A stretch of 64,000 bases of DNA from positions 1 to 64,000 of the forward strand of contig NZ_NPEV01000008.1 in NCBI RefSeq assembly GCF_003258835.1, given 5' to 3'. Within the stretch, counting starts at the first letter, position 1; every line of letters starts with the position of its first letter. This document shows positions 26,372 through 34,544 of the stretch, in pieces. The notes beneath the pieces are model-generated. The model saw nothing but the letters and a program-made list of their open reading frames with translations. It did no database searches and had not been told where the DNA came from. This stretch comes from Rhodobium orientis. GTDB lineage: Bacteria > Pseudomonadota > Alphaproteobacteria > Rhizobiales > Rhodobiaceae. The translations under genes and the position numbers were made by a program.

Positions 26372-27136
26372 TCAGTCGAACAGGATGCCGCCACAGACAT
26401 TGAGGGCCTGGCCGGTGATGAAGGCGGCGTCGTCGGAGGCAAAGAAGGCCGCCGCGCCGACGACGTCTTCCGGGTAGCCGAGACGGCCGAGCGCGGTCTT
26501 GTCCTTGACCGCCTGCAGGGACGCCTCGTCCGGGTAGTTGTTGCGGCCCATGTCGGTATCGATGATGCCGGGGCAGACCGAATTGACGGTGATGCCGTCA
26601 TGGGCGACTTCCTGGGCGAGGATCTGGGAGAATCGGATCACCGCGGCCTTGGAGGCGCAGTAGTGGGCCTGGCCCGGCGCGCCGCGCTTGCCGCCGACCG
26701 AGGCGATGTTGACGATGCGGCCCTTGCCGTTGGCGCGGAAATGGGCAAGCAGCGCCTTGGTGACGAGGAAGGTGCCCTTGGCGTTGACGTCGAAGATGCG
26801 GTCCCACTCGTCGGGCGCGATGTCCTCCACATTGAAGACCGACAGGACGCCGGCATTGTTGACGAGAACGTCGATGCGCGGAGAGAGCTTCAGCGCATTG
26901 GAGACCAGCGCCTCGACCGATGCCGGATCGCTGACGTCGGCAAACAGCGTGTCGCAGCGCCCGCCGGCGGCCTCGATCGCCGCCTTCAGGCCGGCGAGGT
27001 CGTCGGCCTGCCGGTCCAGGTCGTTGGCGATCACGTAATATCCTTCTGCGGCAAAGCGTTCGGCAATCGCACGGCCGATACCCCGCGAGCATCCGGTGAT
27101 CAGAACCGTCTGGTTGTCACCTCTTCTCGGAATCAT
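26372..27136 (-). CDS. SDR family oxidoreductase
   Basis: This 254-residue NAD(P)-dependent dehydrogenase shows TGCSRGIGRA, NDLDR after the second strand, VLVNNAGVL, Ser in NIASVGG, YCASK, and the end NVCGGILFD. It lies between the second permease and the epimerase in the ABC operon, so it probably acts on the imported sugar or polyol. The operon thus has two different SDRs, which could work on either side of the epimerase; this is inference. Confidence 0.93.
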   Translation of the reverse strand: MIPRRGDNQTVLITGCSRGIGRAIAERFAAEGYYVIANDLDRQADDLAGLKAAIEAAGGRCDTLFADVSDPASVEALVSNALKLSPRIDVLVNNAGVLSVFNVEDIAPDEWDRIFDVNAKGTFLVTKALLAHFRANGKGRIVNIASVGGKRGAPGQAHYCASKAAVIRFSQILAQEVAHDGITVNSVCPGIIDTDMGRNNYPDEASLQAVKDKTALGRLGYPEDVVGAAAFFASDDAAFITGQALNVCGGILFD

Positions 27137-27176
27137 TGGGTGTTTTCCTTTCGACGAATGGCCGTGGCCCTGGGCG

Positions 27177-27998
27177 TCAGTCCTTGACGGCGCCCATGGT
27201 CAGGCCGGAAACGATGTGCCGCTGCATGATCAGCGTGAAGACGATCGGCGGGATCGCCTGGATGACGGAGGCGGCAGCGACCAGCTCCCAGAAGGTGTTG
27301 CCCGTCGTCACGTAGGACGAGATGACGACCGGGAAGGTCTTGGCCGCGCGCGTGGTCAGGAACAGCGCCATCAGCAGCTCGTTCCAGGCGAAGATGAAGA
27401 CGAAGGTGGCGACGGTCGCGATGCCGCTCTTGGAGACGGGGAGGGCGACCTTCAGGAACGTTTGCGTCCAGGAGCAGCCCTCGAGCTGGGCCGCTTCGAT
27501 CAGTTCGCGCGGCACCCGGCGGAAGAAGGACATTGCCACCCAGACCGCGAACGGGATGTTGAAGCCGGCATAGACGAGGATCAGCGCCCAGATGGAATCC
27601 AGCATGCCGAAGCCGTTGAACACCATGTAGAGCGGCACGCCGGCGGCGATCGGCGGCATCATCCTTGTCGACAGGATCCAGTCGGCGAGGAAGTTGCGGC
27701 CGGTAAAGCGGAAATTGGTGAGGCCGAAGGCGGCGGGCAGGGCAAGCACCACGCACAAGACGGTGGCGCCGACCGTGACGATGACCGAGTTCAGAAGATA
27801 CGGCCAGTCGTCCTTCAGCATGGTCACGTAGTTGTCGGTGTAGGTGAAGTCCGGGACCCATTGCGGCGGGATCGAGAAGATGCCCGACACGGTCTTGAAC
27901 GAGGCGAGGAACATCCACAGCATCGGCGCCACGAAAATGAGCGTGATGGCGAGGGCGCCGATGAGCGGCAGGATGGCGGACCGGGTGCGTCTAGTCAT
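27177..27998 (-). CDS. carbohydrate ABC transporter permease, MalG type
   Basis: This 273-residue inner-membrane protein has six predicted helices. The coupling EAA loop is ELIEAAQLEGCSWTQTFLKV, near residues 170-190. It pairs with the upstream MalF-type permease, whose stop codon lies inside this gene's start region (ATGACTAG, 8-bp overlap), so translation is coupled. The C-terminus QRHIVSGLTMGAVKD is typical for this family. Confidence 0.95.
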   Translation of the reverse strand: MTRRTRSAILPLIGALAITLIFVAPMLWMFLASFKTVSGIFSIPPQWVPDFTYTDNYVTMLKDDWPYLLNSVIVTVGATVLCVVLALPAAFGLTNFRFTGRNFLADWILSTRMMPPIAAGVPLYMVFNGFGMLDSIWALILVYAGFNIPFAVWVAMSFFRRVPRELIEAAQLEGCSWTQTFLKVALPVSKSGIATVATFVFIFAWNELLMALFLTTRAAKTFPVVISSYVTTGNTFWELVAAASVIQAIPPIVFTLIMQRHIVSGLTMGAVKD

Positions 27999-28917
27999 CT
28001 TCGGCGCTCCGCAGGTATTTCACCGTAATGGCGGTGATGATGACGCTGGCAAAGAGGATGACGACCGCCGCGGCCGAGCCGTAGCCGACCTGGAAGTACT
28101 GGAAATCCTGCTTGTAGGCGAAGAAGGTGACGATCTCCGTCGACGAGCCGGGGCCGCCGCGGGTCGTCACGTAGACGATGTCGAAGAGGCGCAGATTGTC
28201 GATCACCCTGAGGATGATGCCGACCAGGACGATGCCGCGGATCGCCGGGATCTCGATCCAGGCGGCGATGTGATACCACTTCGCGCCCTCGATCTCGGCC
28301 GCCTCGTACTGCTCTGCAGGGATCGACATCAGCCCGGCGAGCATCAAAAGCATCATGAACGGCGTCCACTGCCAGGAATTGATCAGGATGACCGTGGCGA
28401 GCGCCAGGCTCGGATCGCTGAACCAGCCGAGCGGGGAAATGCCGATCTCGCCGAGCAGGAAGTTGGCGATGCCGAGATTGGGATTGAAGATGTAGGAGAA
28501 GATCAGGCCGATGCAGATCGGCGTGATCATCATCGGCATGATCGATGCCGATCTGAGCACCGCGCCGATACGGGTCTCGCGCAGGGAAAAGAACACTTTG
28601 GCCGCAAAGAAGCCAATCAGGATCTCCACCGTTATGGAGGCGACCGTCAGCACCGCGATGTTGCGGCAGGCATCGAGGAACAGGCTGTCGGTGAACAGTT
28701 CGGCGTAGTTGTCGAAGCCGATGAAGCGCATGCGGTGCAGCTTCGTCAGCTTGGCTTGGTGCAGGCTCAGATAGACCGAATAGACGAACGGAAAGATCGT
28801 CAGCGCCACCAGGTAGACGCCAGCGGGAACGAGGAACATCAGGCGTTCCATGCGGTCCTTGCTGCGGGCCAGCCGGCGGCTGGCGGGACGGGCTATGGTT
28901 ATTTCGCTCGCCGACAT
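27991..28917 (-). CDS. carbohydrate ABC transporter permease, MalF type
   Basis: This 308-residue inner-membrane protein has six main helices and the EAA loop QYEAAEIEGAKWYHIAAWIE near residues 205-225. ATG at 28917 (MSASEITIARP) is chosen; a longer reading would extend to 3 bp from the binding-protein gene with a proline-rich, non-conserved head. It is the first permease of the operon. Confidence 0.94.
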   Translation of the reverse strand: MSASEITIARPASRRLARSKDRMERLMFLVPAGVYLVALTIFPFVYSVYLSLHQAKLTKLHRMRFIGFDNYAELFTDSLFLDACRNIAVLTVASITVEILIGFFAAKVFFSLRETRIGAVLRSASIMPMMITPICIGLIFSYIFNPNLGIANFLLGEIGISPLGWFSDPSLALATVILINSWQWTPFMMLLMLAGLMSIPAEQYEAAEIEGAKWYHIAAWIEIPAIRGIVLVGIILRVIDNLRLFDIVYVTTRGGPGSSTEIVTFFAYKQDFQYFQVGYGSAAAVVILFASVIITAITVKYLRSAEDD

Positions 28918-29028
28918 CGGGGTTTCTCGTTCTGCCGGGCCCTTTGCGGGCGCGTTTCCTGAAGGCTCATTCGGGGTGGCGGACGCGAGGGGTGCCTTTC
29001 CCGCGTCCGCCGGTCGTTGCATGCCGGG

Positions 29029-30366
29029 CTATTGGAGGATGCCTTCGGACTTCAGCATCTCGGTCACCTTTTCCTGGGCGGTATCCATGGCCTCTTGCGG
29101 GCTCGCCTCGCCGATGATCGCGCGATTGACCTGCAGGCCGATGGCATCGATCATTTCAAAGGTCAGCGGATGGCGCGGACGGCCTTCCGTCCAGGCCGTC
29201 TTGGCCGCGGTGTAGAGTTCCTTGGTCCAGGGCAGCTTTTGCTGGACTTCCGCATCCTGGAAGGCCGAGTGCCGGCTCGGCACGCCGCCGATCAGCGCCC
29301 ATTCCTTGTGGATCTCCGGGCTGGCGAACCAGCGCATGAAGTCCCAGGCGGCTTCCTTGTTCTTGGAGTGCTTGTTGAGGCACATGATCCAGCCGCCGAC
29401 GGGCGGAACGGTCTTTTCGCCCTTTGCGTGCGGCATCTGGGCGGAGGCCCACTTGCCGACGATGTTGGACTTGTCCGGGTCGCTGAGGCCGGGGGTGCGC
29501 ACCGACCAGGCATTGATCATGGCGACCTTGCCTTGGGCGAACGCGTTGAAGCGGTCGTCCCACTGGTACTGCTCGCCGCCCGGAGGCCCGTAGGCCACCA
29601 TGTCGTGGAAGAATTTCACCAGCTCCACCGACTTCTCCGAATTCAGCAGCGGCGTCTGGTCGGCATAGGGTTCCTCGGAGCCCGGATAGTTGCTCTCCCA
29701 GGGCTTGCCGCCGGCGGAGTAGATCCACTCGAAATACTGCTGGCCGGCCGCCGCGCCCCGGCGGTTGTTCATGGCGTAGCCGGACATGCCCGGATAGTCC
29801 GGGTTGTCGGTGAAGAACTTCGCCGCTTCCATCGTCTCCTCGAAGGTCTCCGGCACCTTCAGGCCGGCCTTGTCGAAGAGATCCTTGCGGTAGTGCATGA
29901 CCTGCCAGTAGGCGCCGACCGGCAGGCAGTAGGTCTTGCCGTCCCATTGCGCCTGGCCGGCGATCGAGCCGACGAAGTCGTCCCAGGCGATGATCGAGGG
30001 GTCGGTGTCGCCCCACAGATCCTCGACCGGCTCCAGGCAGTCGGCCTCGACGAACTCGCCGACCCAGATGCCGTCGATGAACAGCACGTCATACTGGTCA
30101 TCCTGCTGCGAGCAGCCGAGAATTTCCTTTTCGTGCAGCGGGTCGTAGCCGAAGCCGTCGGTCGTCACCTCGGCCCCGGTGAGGCCTTCGAACTTCGACT
30201 CCATCTTGCGGATCGCCTCGATATAGGGATCGTTGACGACCATCATGTTGATCGATTTGCCGGAGTGATCCCCGAGCAGGGAATCCCAGTCCGTTTCGGC
30301 GACAGCGGGCGCTGCGGCAAGGACAACCGACGCCGCCACCGTTGCCATTAGCAATTGTTTGGTCAT
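29029..30366 (-). CDS. extracellular sugar-binding protein (SBP family 1)
   Basis: This 445-residue periplasmic protein delivers the sugar to the ABC permeases. It has a signal peptide (MTKQLLMATVAASVVLAAAPAVA, cleavage after AVA). The mature chain has the two-lobe pattern of cluster B binding proteins, with ADCLEPVEDLWG and a mid-protein run rich in Trp and Tyr suited to carbohydrate stacking. It is first among the transport genes, 132 bp after lacI on the same strand. The ligand cannot be read, but polyol or ketose uptake is suggested by the two SDRs and the epimerase. Confidence 0.95.
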   Translation of the reverse strand: MTKQLLMATVAASVVLAAAPAVAETDWDSLLGDHSGKSINMMVVNDPYIEAIRKMESKFEGLTGAEVTTDGFGYDPLHEKEILGCSQQDDQYDVLFIDGIWVGEFVEADCLEPVEDLWGDTDPSIIAWDDFVGSIAGQAQWDGKTYCLPVGAYWQVMHYRKDLFDKAGLKVPETFEETMEAAKFFTDNPDYPGMSGYAMNNRRGAAAGQQYFEWIYSAGGKPWESNYPGSEEPYADQTPLLNSEKSVELVKFFHDMVAYGPPGGEQYQWDDRFNAFAQGKVAMINAWSVRTPGLSDPDKSNIVGKWASAQMPHAKGEKTVPPVGGWIMCLNKHSKNKEAAWDFMRWFASPEIHKEWALIGGVPSRHSAFQDAEVQQKLPWTKELYTAAKTAWTEGRPRHPLTFEMIDAIGLQVNRAIIGEASPQEAMDTAQEKVTEMLKSEGILQ

Positions 30367-30498
30367 TGCTTCCTCCGATTGATGGGCGCTCGTAGCCGGC
30401 TTTGCGATCGCGCCCGCATCGACAAAGCCTCTCCGTTCGCGGCAAGGGCCGCGTCGGGCATTTCTGAAGGACTCGGTTTTTCGTGTGATGCCGGCGCG

Positions 30499-31620
30499 TC
30501 AGGCGCCGGGTTTTACGCCCGTTCCCGCATCGGGGCGGGCCATCTCCCTGACATTGTCTTGTTCGTTTCCATCGTTTGCATTGCTGGTTCTGGGTCCCTT
30601 GGGCCCGATCGCCGCGGCGGATGCGCGGACGATGAGCTCGCAGGACAGGTAGACCCGCATCGGCGGGCCGGTGTCGCCGTCGATGCGGTTGCGCAGGCGC
30701 GACCAGATGGCCTGGCCGAACGCCTGGATCGGTTGGCGGATGGCGGTGATCGGGACCGACCGCGCGCACATCCATTTGTAATCGTCGAAGCCGATCACCG
30801 ACATCTCGTGCGGGATGCGGATGCCGCGCTCAACGAGCGCGGTGAGGACGCCGAGGGTGGTGAAATTGGTGAAGCCGATGATCGCGGTCGGCCGTTCGTG
30901 GCCGTCGAGCCATTTCGACAGCCGCTCGGACGCGACATCGAAGGTGAGCCCGGTCTCCAGCACTTCCGGCGCGGGCGCGCCTGCCGCTTCGATGACCCGT
31001 GCAGCGCCGGCGCAGCGCTCGCGCATGTTGCCAAGGCCGAGGACGGAGGCGGCGAGCAGGATGCGGCGGTGGCCGAGTTCCAGGAGGTGGCGCGCGGCCA
31101 TCTCGCCGGCTTCCTCATTGGCGACCGAGACGGTGTCGGCCTGCGGGCTGTGGGTGACGCGGTCGGCGATGACATAGGGCACGCCGGCGCGCTCGATGAG
31201 GTCGCGGTTGGGAAAGCGGTCGGTGGAGGGAATGACGACGATGCCGGCCGGGCGCCAGGCGAGGATGGCGGCCAGCCGCGAGCGCTCCGTCTCCTCGTCG
31301 TCATTGGAATTGGCGACGATGATCTCGTAATTCTCCTGGCTGACGCAGCCTTCGATCGCTGCGACGATGGAGGTGAAGAACGGGTTGTCGAGATCGGGAA
31401 CGAGAACGGCTATGATCTGGGCCTTGCCGGTGCGCAATTGCGAGGCGAGGCGGTCGGTCTGGTAGCCGAGATCCGCGGCGACCTTGCGGACGTGGTCGGC
31501 GAGGTCCTTGTTGACGGGCTTGCGGCCGGTCAGGACGTTGGACACGGTTCCGGGGGAAACCCCAGCCTTTTTGGCCACGTCGCGGATGGATACCGGCTTG
31601 TCGGACATTTCCTCTCGCAT
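30499..31620 (-). CDS. LacI family transcriptional regulator
   Basis: This regulator of about 373 residues has an N-terminal LacI HTH (SIRDVAKKAGVSPGTVSNVL) with hinge helix DRLASQLRTG, and a sugar-binding-protein-like effector domain from residue 65 onward. ATG at 31608 (MSDKPVS) is an alternative start, but its AGAGG site would be very close. It heads the leftward sugar operon and is divergent from a P-loop kinase gene. Two LacI-type operators lie just upstream of it, so it probably represses itself, the operon and the kinase until an inducer sugar binds. Confidence 0.94.
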   Translation of the reverse strand: MREEMSDKPVSIRDVAKKAGVSPGTVSNVLTGRKPVNKDLADHVRKVAADLGYQTDRLASQLRTGKAQIIAVLVPDLDNPFFTSIVAAIEGCVSQENYEIIVANSNDDEETERSRLAAILAWRPAGIVVIPSTDRFPNRDLIERAGVPYVIADRVTHSPQADTVSVANEEAGEMAARHLLELGHRRILLAASVLGLGNMRERCAGAARVIEAAGAPAPEVLETGLTFDVASERLSKWLDGHERPTAIIGFTNFTTLGVLTALVERGIRIPHEMSVIGFDDYKWMCARSVPITAIRQPIQAFGQAIWSRLRNRIDGDTGPPMRVYLSCELIVRASAAAIGPKGPRTSNANDGNEQDNVREMARPDAGTGVKPGA

Positions 31621-31644
31621 CGTTTGCCGCTTGATCACGGTCTA

Positions 31645-31674
31645 GAAAAACGATTTACTGAAAAACGTTTTACA
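31645..31674. promoter_or_regulatory. tandem LacI-type operators
   Basis: GAAAAACGATTTAC (31645-31658) and GAAAAACGTTTTAC (31660-31673) are near-identical direct copies 15 bp apart. The second contains the perfect palindrome AAAACGTTTT (31662-31671) with TG/CA flanks, the classic LacI/PurR-type form with a central CG. They lie between divergent lacI and the kinase gene. Confidence 0.75.
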
Positions 31675-31741
31675 GGACCGTAGTATACAACGCAAGGCGA
31701 AATTGACGACGGATCCTGCCTCACCGTGACGGAGACGGAAA

Positions 31742-32410
31742 ATGGCCCTGGGAAAGGCCGAAACGATCGCATTCGACGACCTGGTGGGGCGGCTCGGCGC
31801 CCGGAGCGGCGAGAGCGGCGAGGGCGGCAGGCTGATGGTCGCGCTGGCCGGTCCGCCGGCGGCGGGCAAGTCGACGCTCGCCGACCGTCTGGCCGACGCC
31901 CTCAATGTCGCCGCCCCGGAAAGCACGGCCGTCTTCGGCCTCGACGGCTACCATTTCGACGACATGGTGCTGGAGGCCCGGGGCTTGCGGGCTCGCAAGG
32001 GCGCGCCGGAGACCTTCGACGTCGCCGGCTTCGCCCATATGCTGGTCCGGCTGAAGGCGAATGCGGAAGAGGAGGGGATCGCCGTCCCCGTCTTCGACCG
32101 TAGTCTGGAAATCGCCCGCGCCGGGGCGCGGATCATTCCCCGGAGCGTCCGCACCCTCATCGTGGAGGGCAACTACCTGCTGCTCGACCGGCCGCGCTGG
32201 CGTGACCTCGCCCCGCTGTTCGACGTGACGGTCGGTCTCGACTGCGATATCGCGGTCCTCGAAGCACGCCTCAAGCAACGCTGGGAAAGACTCAGTTCTG
32301 CAGAGGCCGCAGCCAAGATCGCCGAAAATGACCTGCCGAACGCCCGCCTTGTGGTGGCCGAAAGCTTGGCGCCGGATCTCAGGATTGCCTGCGACGCATC
32401 GTCGTCCTAG
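31742..32410 (+). CDS. P-loop sugar/nucleoside kinase-like protein (uridine kinase/PanK-like fold)
   Basis: This 222-residue cytoplasmic protein has Walker A GPPAAGKST near residue 38, then FGLDGYHFDD and LIVEGNYLLL, the pattern of the uridine kinase/phosphoribulokinase-like family that also contains the FrcK protein of rhizobial fructose transport operons. It probably phosphorylates the imported sugar or its epimer; this is inferred from its divergent position to lacI and the ketose epimerase operon. The start is ATG at 31742. Confidence 0.85.
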   Translation: MALGKAETIAFDDLVGRLGARSGESGEGGRLMVALAGPPAAGKSTLADRLADALNVAAPESTAVFGLDGYHFDDMVLEARGLRARKGAPETFDVAGFAHMLVRLKANAEEEGIAVPVFDRSLEIARAGARIIPRSVRTLIVEGNYLLLDRPRWRDLAPLFDVTVGLDCDIAVLEARLKQRWERLSSAEAAAKIAENDLPNARLVVAESLAPDLRIACDASSS

Positions 32411-32753
32411 TGGCGCCCGGGCGCATTTTTCCGAGGATCTGCGTGCGGATGCGTCAAATTCTTCTCAAATTGGTCCGAACGACCACATTTGTGCCGTTTT
32501 TTGACCCGAAGCGGAGCACTGTCGACGGGTCGATCGGCAGAGTTCGACGCGACCTTAACGATGATGTAAGAGTCCTCGTGGATGTTGGGTGTCGGATGCA
32601 CGTGTGGGGAGGCATCCGGCGCTTGATACCCGACGCGCCCGAACGTGGCGCATCAACCGCAAAGCGGATGGCAACGTTGCTGTCGGTTTGGCGGGACGCG
32701 ACAAGCGGGTCAGGCGTTCCGTAGGCCGACACAGCGTATTGAGTAAGGGCGGC
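32411..32753. other. non-coding stretch upstream of rlpA
   Basis: No gene is recognised in these 343 bp. A 7-bp dyad, CGGATGC-N12-GCATCCG, lies at 32593-32618 and would form a hairpin in an rlpA leader. The stretch should contain the rlpA promoter. Confidence 0.5.
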
Positions 32754-34442
32754 ATGCGTCACGGCATCAACGACCAGTCAGCGACAGCGCCGGCGGGGGA
32801 CACACCGCTTGGGGTAGCGCGATTCGCAAAGTTTCCGGTCAAGGTCGTCCTGGTCCTTGCGGTCAGCGCGATGGTTGCTGCCTGCGCCACCGACAACAAG
32901 GGCAGCGGCAAGCGCTCCAAGGAATATTTCTCCGAAAAGAAGTACGGCGTGAAGGCGAGCCCGCGGGTCGCCAAGAACGGCAAGAAGATCCGCTCCGGCG
33001 GTGGTCGCTACCTGGTCGGCAAGCCCTACAAGGTCGCCGGCAAGTGGTACAAGCCGCGCAAGGTCCGCAAATACACCAAGACCGGTTACGCCTCCTGGTA
33101 CGGTTCCGCCTTCCATGGCCGGCTGACCGCCAATGGCGAGGTCTACGACATGAACCGGCTGTCGGCGGCGCACACCACCCTGCCGCTGCCGTCCTATGTC
33201 CGCGTCACCAATCTGAAGAACAACCGGTCGGTGATCGTGCGCGTCAACGATCGCGGCCCGTTCCACGGCAAGCGCGTCATCGACCTGTCGAAACGCACCG
33301 CCGATCTGCTCGATTTCAGGCATCATGGCGTTGCCAAGGTGAAGGTCGACTATGTCGGCGATGCGCCGCTGGAAGGCCACGACCATGCCATGCTGATGGC
33401 CTCCTATCGCGGTCCGGGCCAGACGACGCCGGGCGGCACCTTCCCGGGCACGATGATCGCCAGCGCCACGCCGAAGACGCCTGCGGCCGCCGAGGTCGCA
33501 ACGCCCGCGCGCCCGGTGCCGCCTGTCATGCTGGCCCAGGCCCCGGTGCCGAAGCCGCGCCCGTTCTGGGCCGCGACCGCGCCGACCGAGGTCGCGTTCG
33601 ATCCGGCGTCCGCCTTTGCCGGCGGCCAGGACGGCGTGATGGTGGCCTCGCTTGAAAATCCCGTTGCCTCTCCGACGCCGGAGCCGGCCGGTGCCGCGCA
33701 AAGCGCCGTGACCGGCACCTACAGCCCGGACGATGGCGCCGCGCCGGATGCGACCGTCGCCCTTGCCGAGAACGCGGCCGACGATGCACGCCGCGTGCGC
33801 ACGGTGACCTACCGCATGCCGGGGCAGGACAATATCGCGAAGCCGCAGCGCGCTGCCGCTCCGGTCCAACGCGCCGAACCCGTGCGTGTCGCGTCGAATC
33901 CCATCAATCTTCAGCCCCAGGTGCGCCAGCAGCCGGTGCGCCAGGCCGTTGCCAACGACACCGGCCTGCGTCTGCGCCGCAGCTCCGCGCCGGTACCGCC
34001 GGCTCCCGTCGGCACCACGCCGCCCGCCAATGTCGGCGGTCCCTACGTTCCGATTTCGGCCGATGCCGGCGCCGTGTTCACGTCCGGCGGCCTGTTCTAT
34101 GCCCGTCCGGACCGCATCGAGGCGGGCTACCAGGTGATTGCCAGGGTCGCTGACGATTCGGTGCCGCTCAGCACCCTGGAAGCGCGCATCGCAGCGGCCG
34201 GCCAGCGCGCCGTCGCCGCCAGGGCCGACATCCGCCTCGGCGTCTTCCGCAATCCTGAGAGCATCGCCAAGCTGGAGCGCGGTCTTTCCCATCTCGGCCG
34301 CATCGACCGGCGCACCGTCACGGCCAATGGCGAGGCGCTGACGCTGCTGTCGCTGACCGAGATCAAGGCCGGCGTGTCGACCGGTGCAGCCATTGCCGTC
34401 GCCGAGCGGCTCGGTGCCGCGGGCGCCCATCCGGTCCGCTGA
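32754..34442 (+). CDS. rlpA: septal ring lytic transglycosylase RlpA family lipoprotein
   Basis: This 562-residue protein cleaves denuded peptidoglycan strands in characterised RlpA proteins. A hydrophobic segment ends in a lipobox, VAAC, with lipidated Cys44. The double-psi beta-barrel lies at about residues 108-200: GYASWYGSAFHGRLTANGE and VRVNDRGPFHGKRVIDLS, including the conserved Asp. A long Pro/Ala-rich linker follows, and the end (from about residue 460) resembles a SPOR-like peptidoglycan-binding domain. The n-region before the signal helix is unusually long, about 28 residues, yet ATG at 32754 has an AAGGG ribosome site. It heads a rightward gene run. Confidence 0.92.
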   Translation: MRHGINDQSATAPAGDTPLGVARFAKFPVKVVLVLAVSAMVAACATDNKGSGKRSKEYFSEKKYGVKASPRVAKNGKKIRSGGGRYLVGKPYKVAGKWYKPRKVRKYTKTGYASWYGSAFHGRLTANGEVYDMNRLSAAHTTLPLPSYVRVTNLKNNRSVIVRVNDRGPFHGKRVIDLSKRTADLLDFRHHGVAKVKVDYVGDAPLEGHDHAMLMASYRGPGQTTPGGTFPGTMIASATPKTPAAAEVATPARPVPPVMLAQAPVPKPRPFWAATAPTEVAFDPASAFAGGQDGVMVASLENPVASPTPEPAGAAQSAVTGTYSPDDGAAPDATVALAENAADDARRVRTVTYRMPGQDNIAKPQRAAAPVQRAEPVRVASNPINLQPQVRQQPVRQAVANDTGLRLRRSSAPVPPAPVGTTPPANVGGPYVPISADAGAVFTSGGLFYARPDRIEAGYQVIARVADDSVPLSTLEARIAAAGQRAVAARADIRLGVFRNPESIAKLERGLSHLGRIDRRTVTANGEALTLLSLTEIKAGVSTGAAIAVAERLGAAGAHPVR

Positions 34443-34544
34443 TCGGACATCCCGCGACGTGTTCCGCCCCATTTGCCGATTGACTTATCTCACCGGATTT
34501 CGTTCAAAACGGAGGGGGACAGTCGGTATAAGTGCGGGTGAGCC

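Noticed and set aside
30367-30498. Possible LacI operator before the sugar-binding-protein gene
   Set aside because: No AAAACG-type palindrome is present in this gap. The visible operators are only upstream of lacI.
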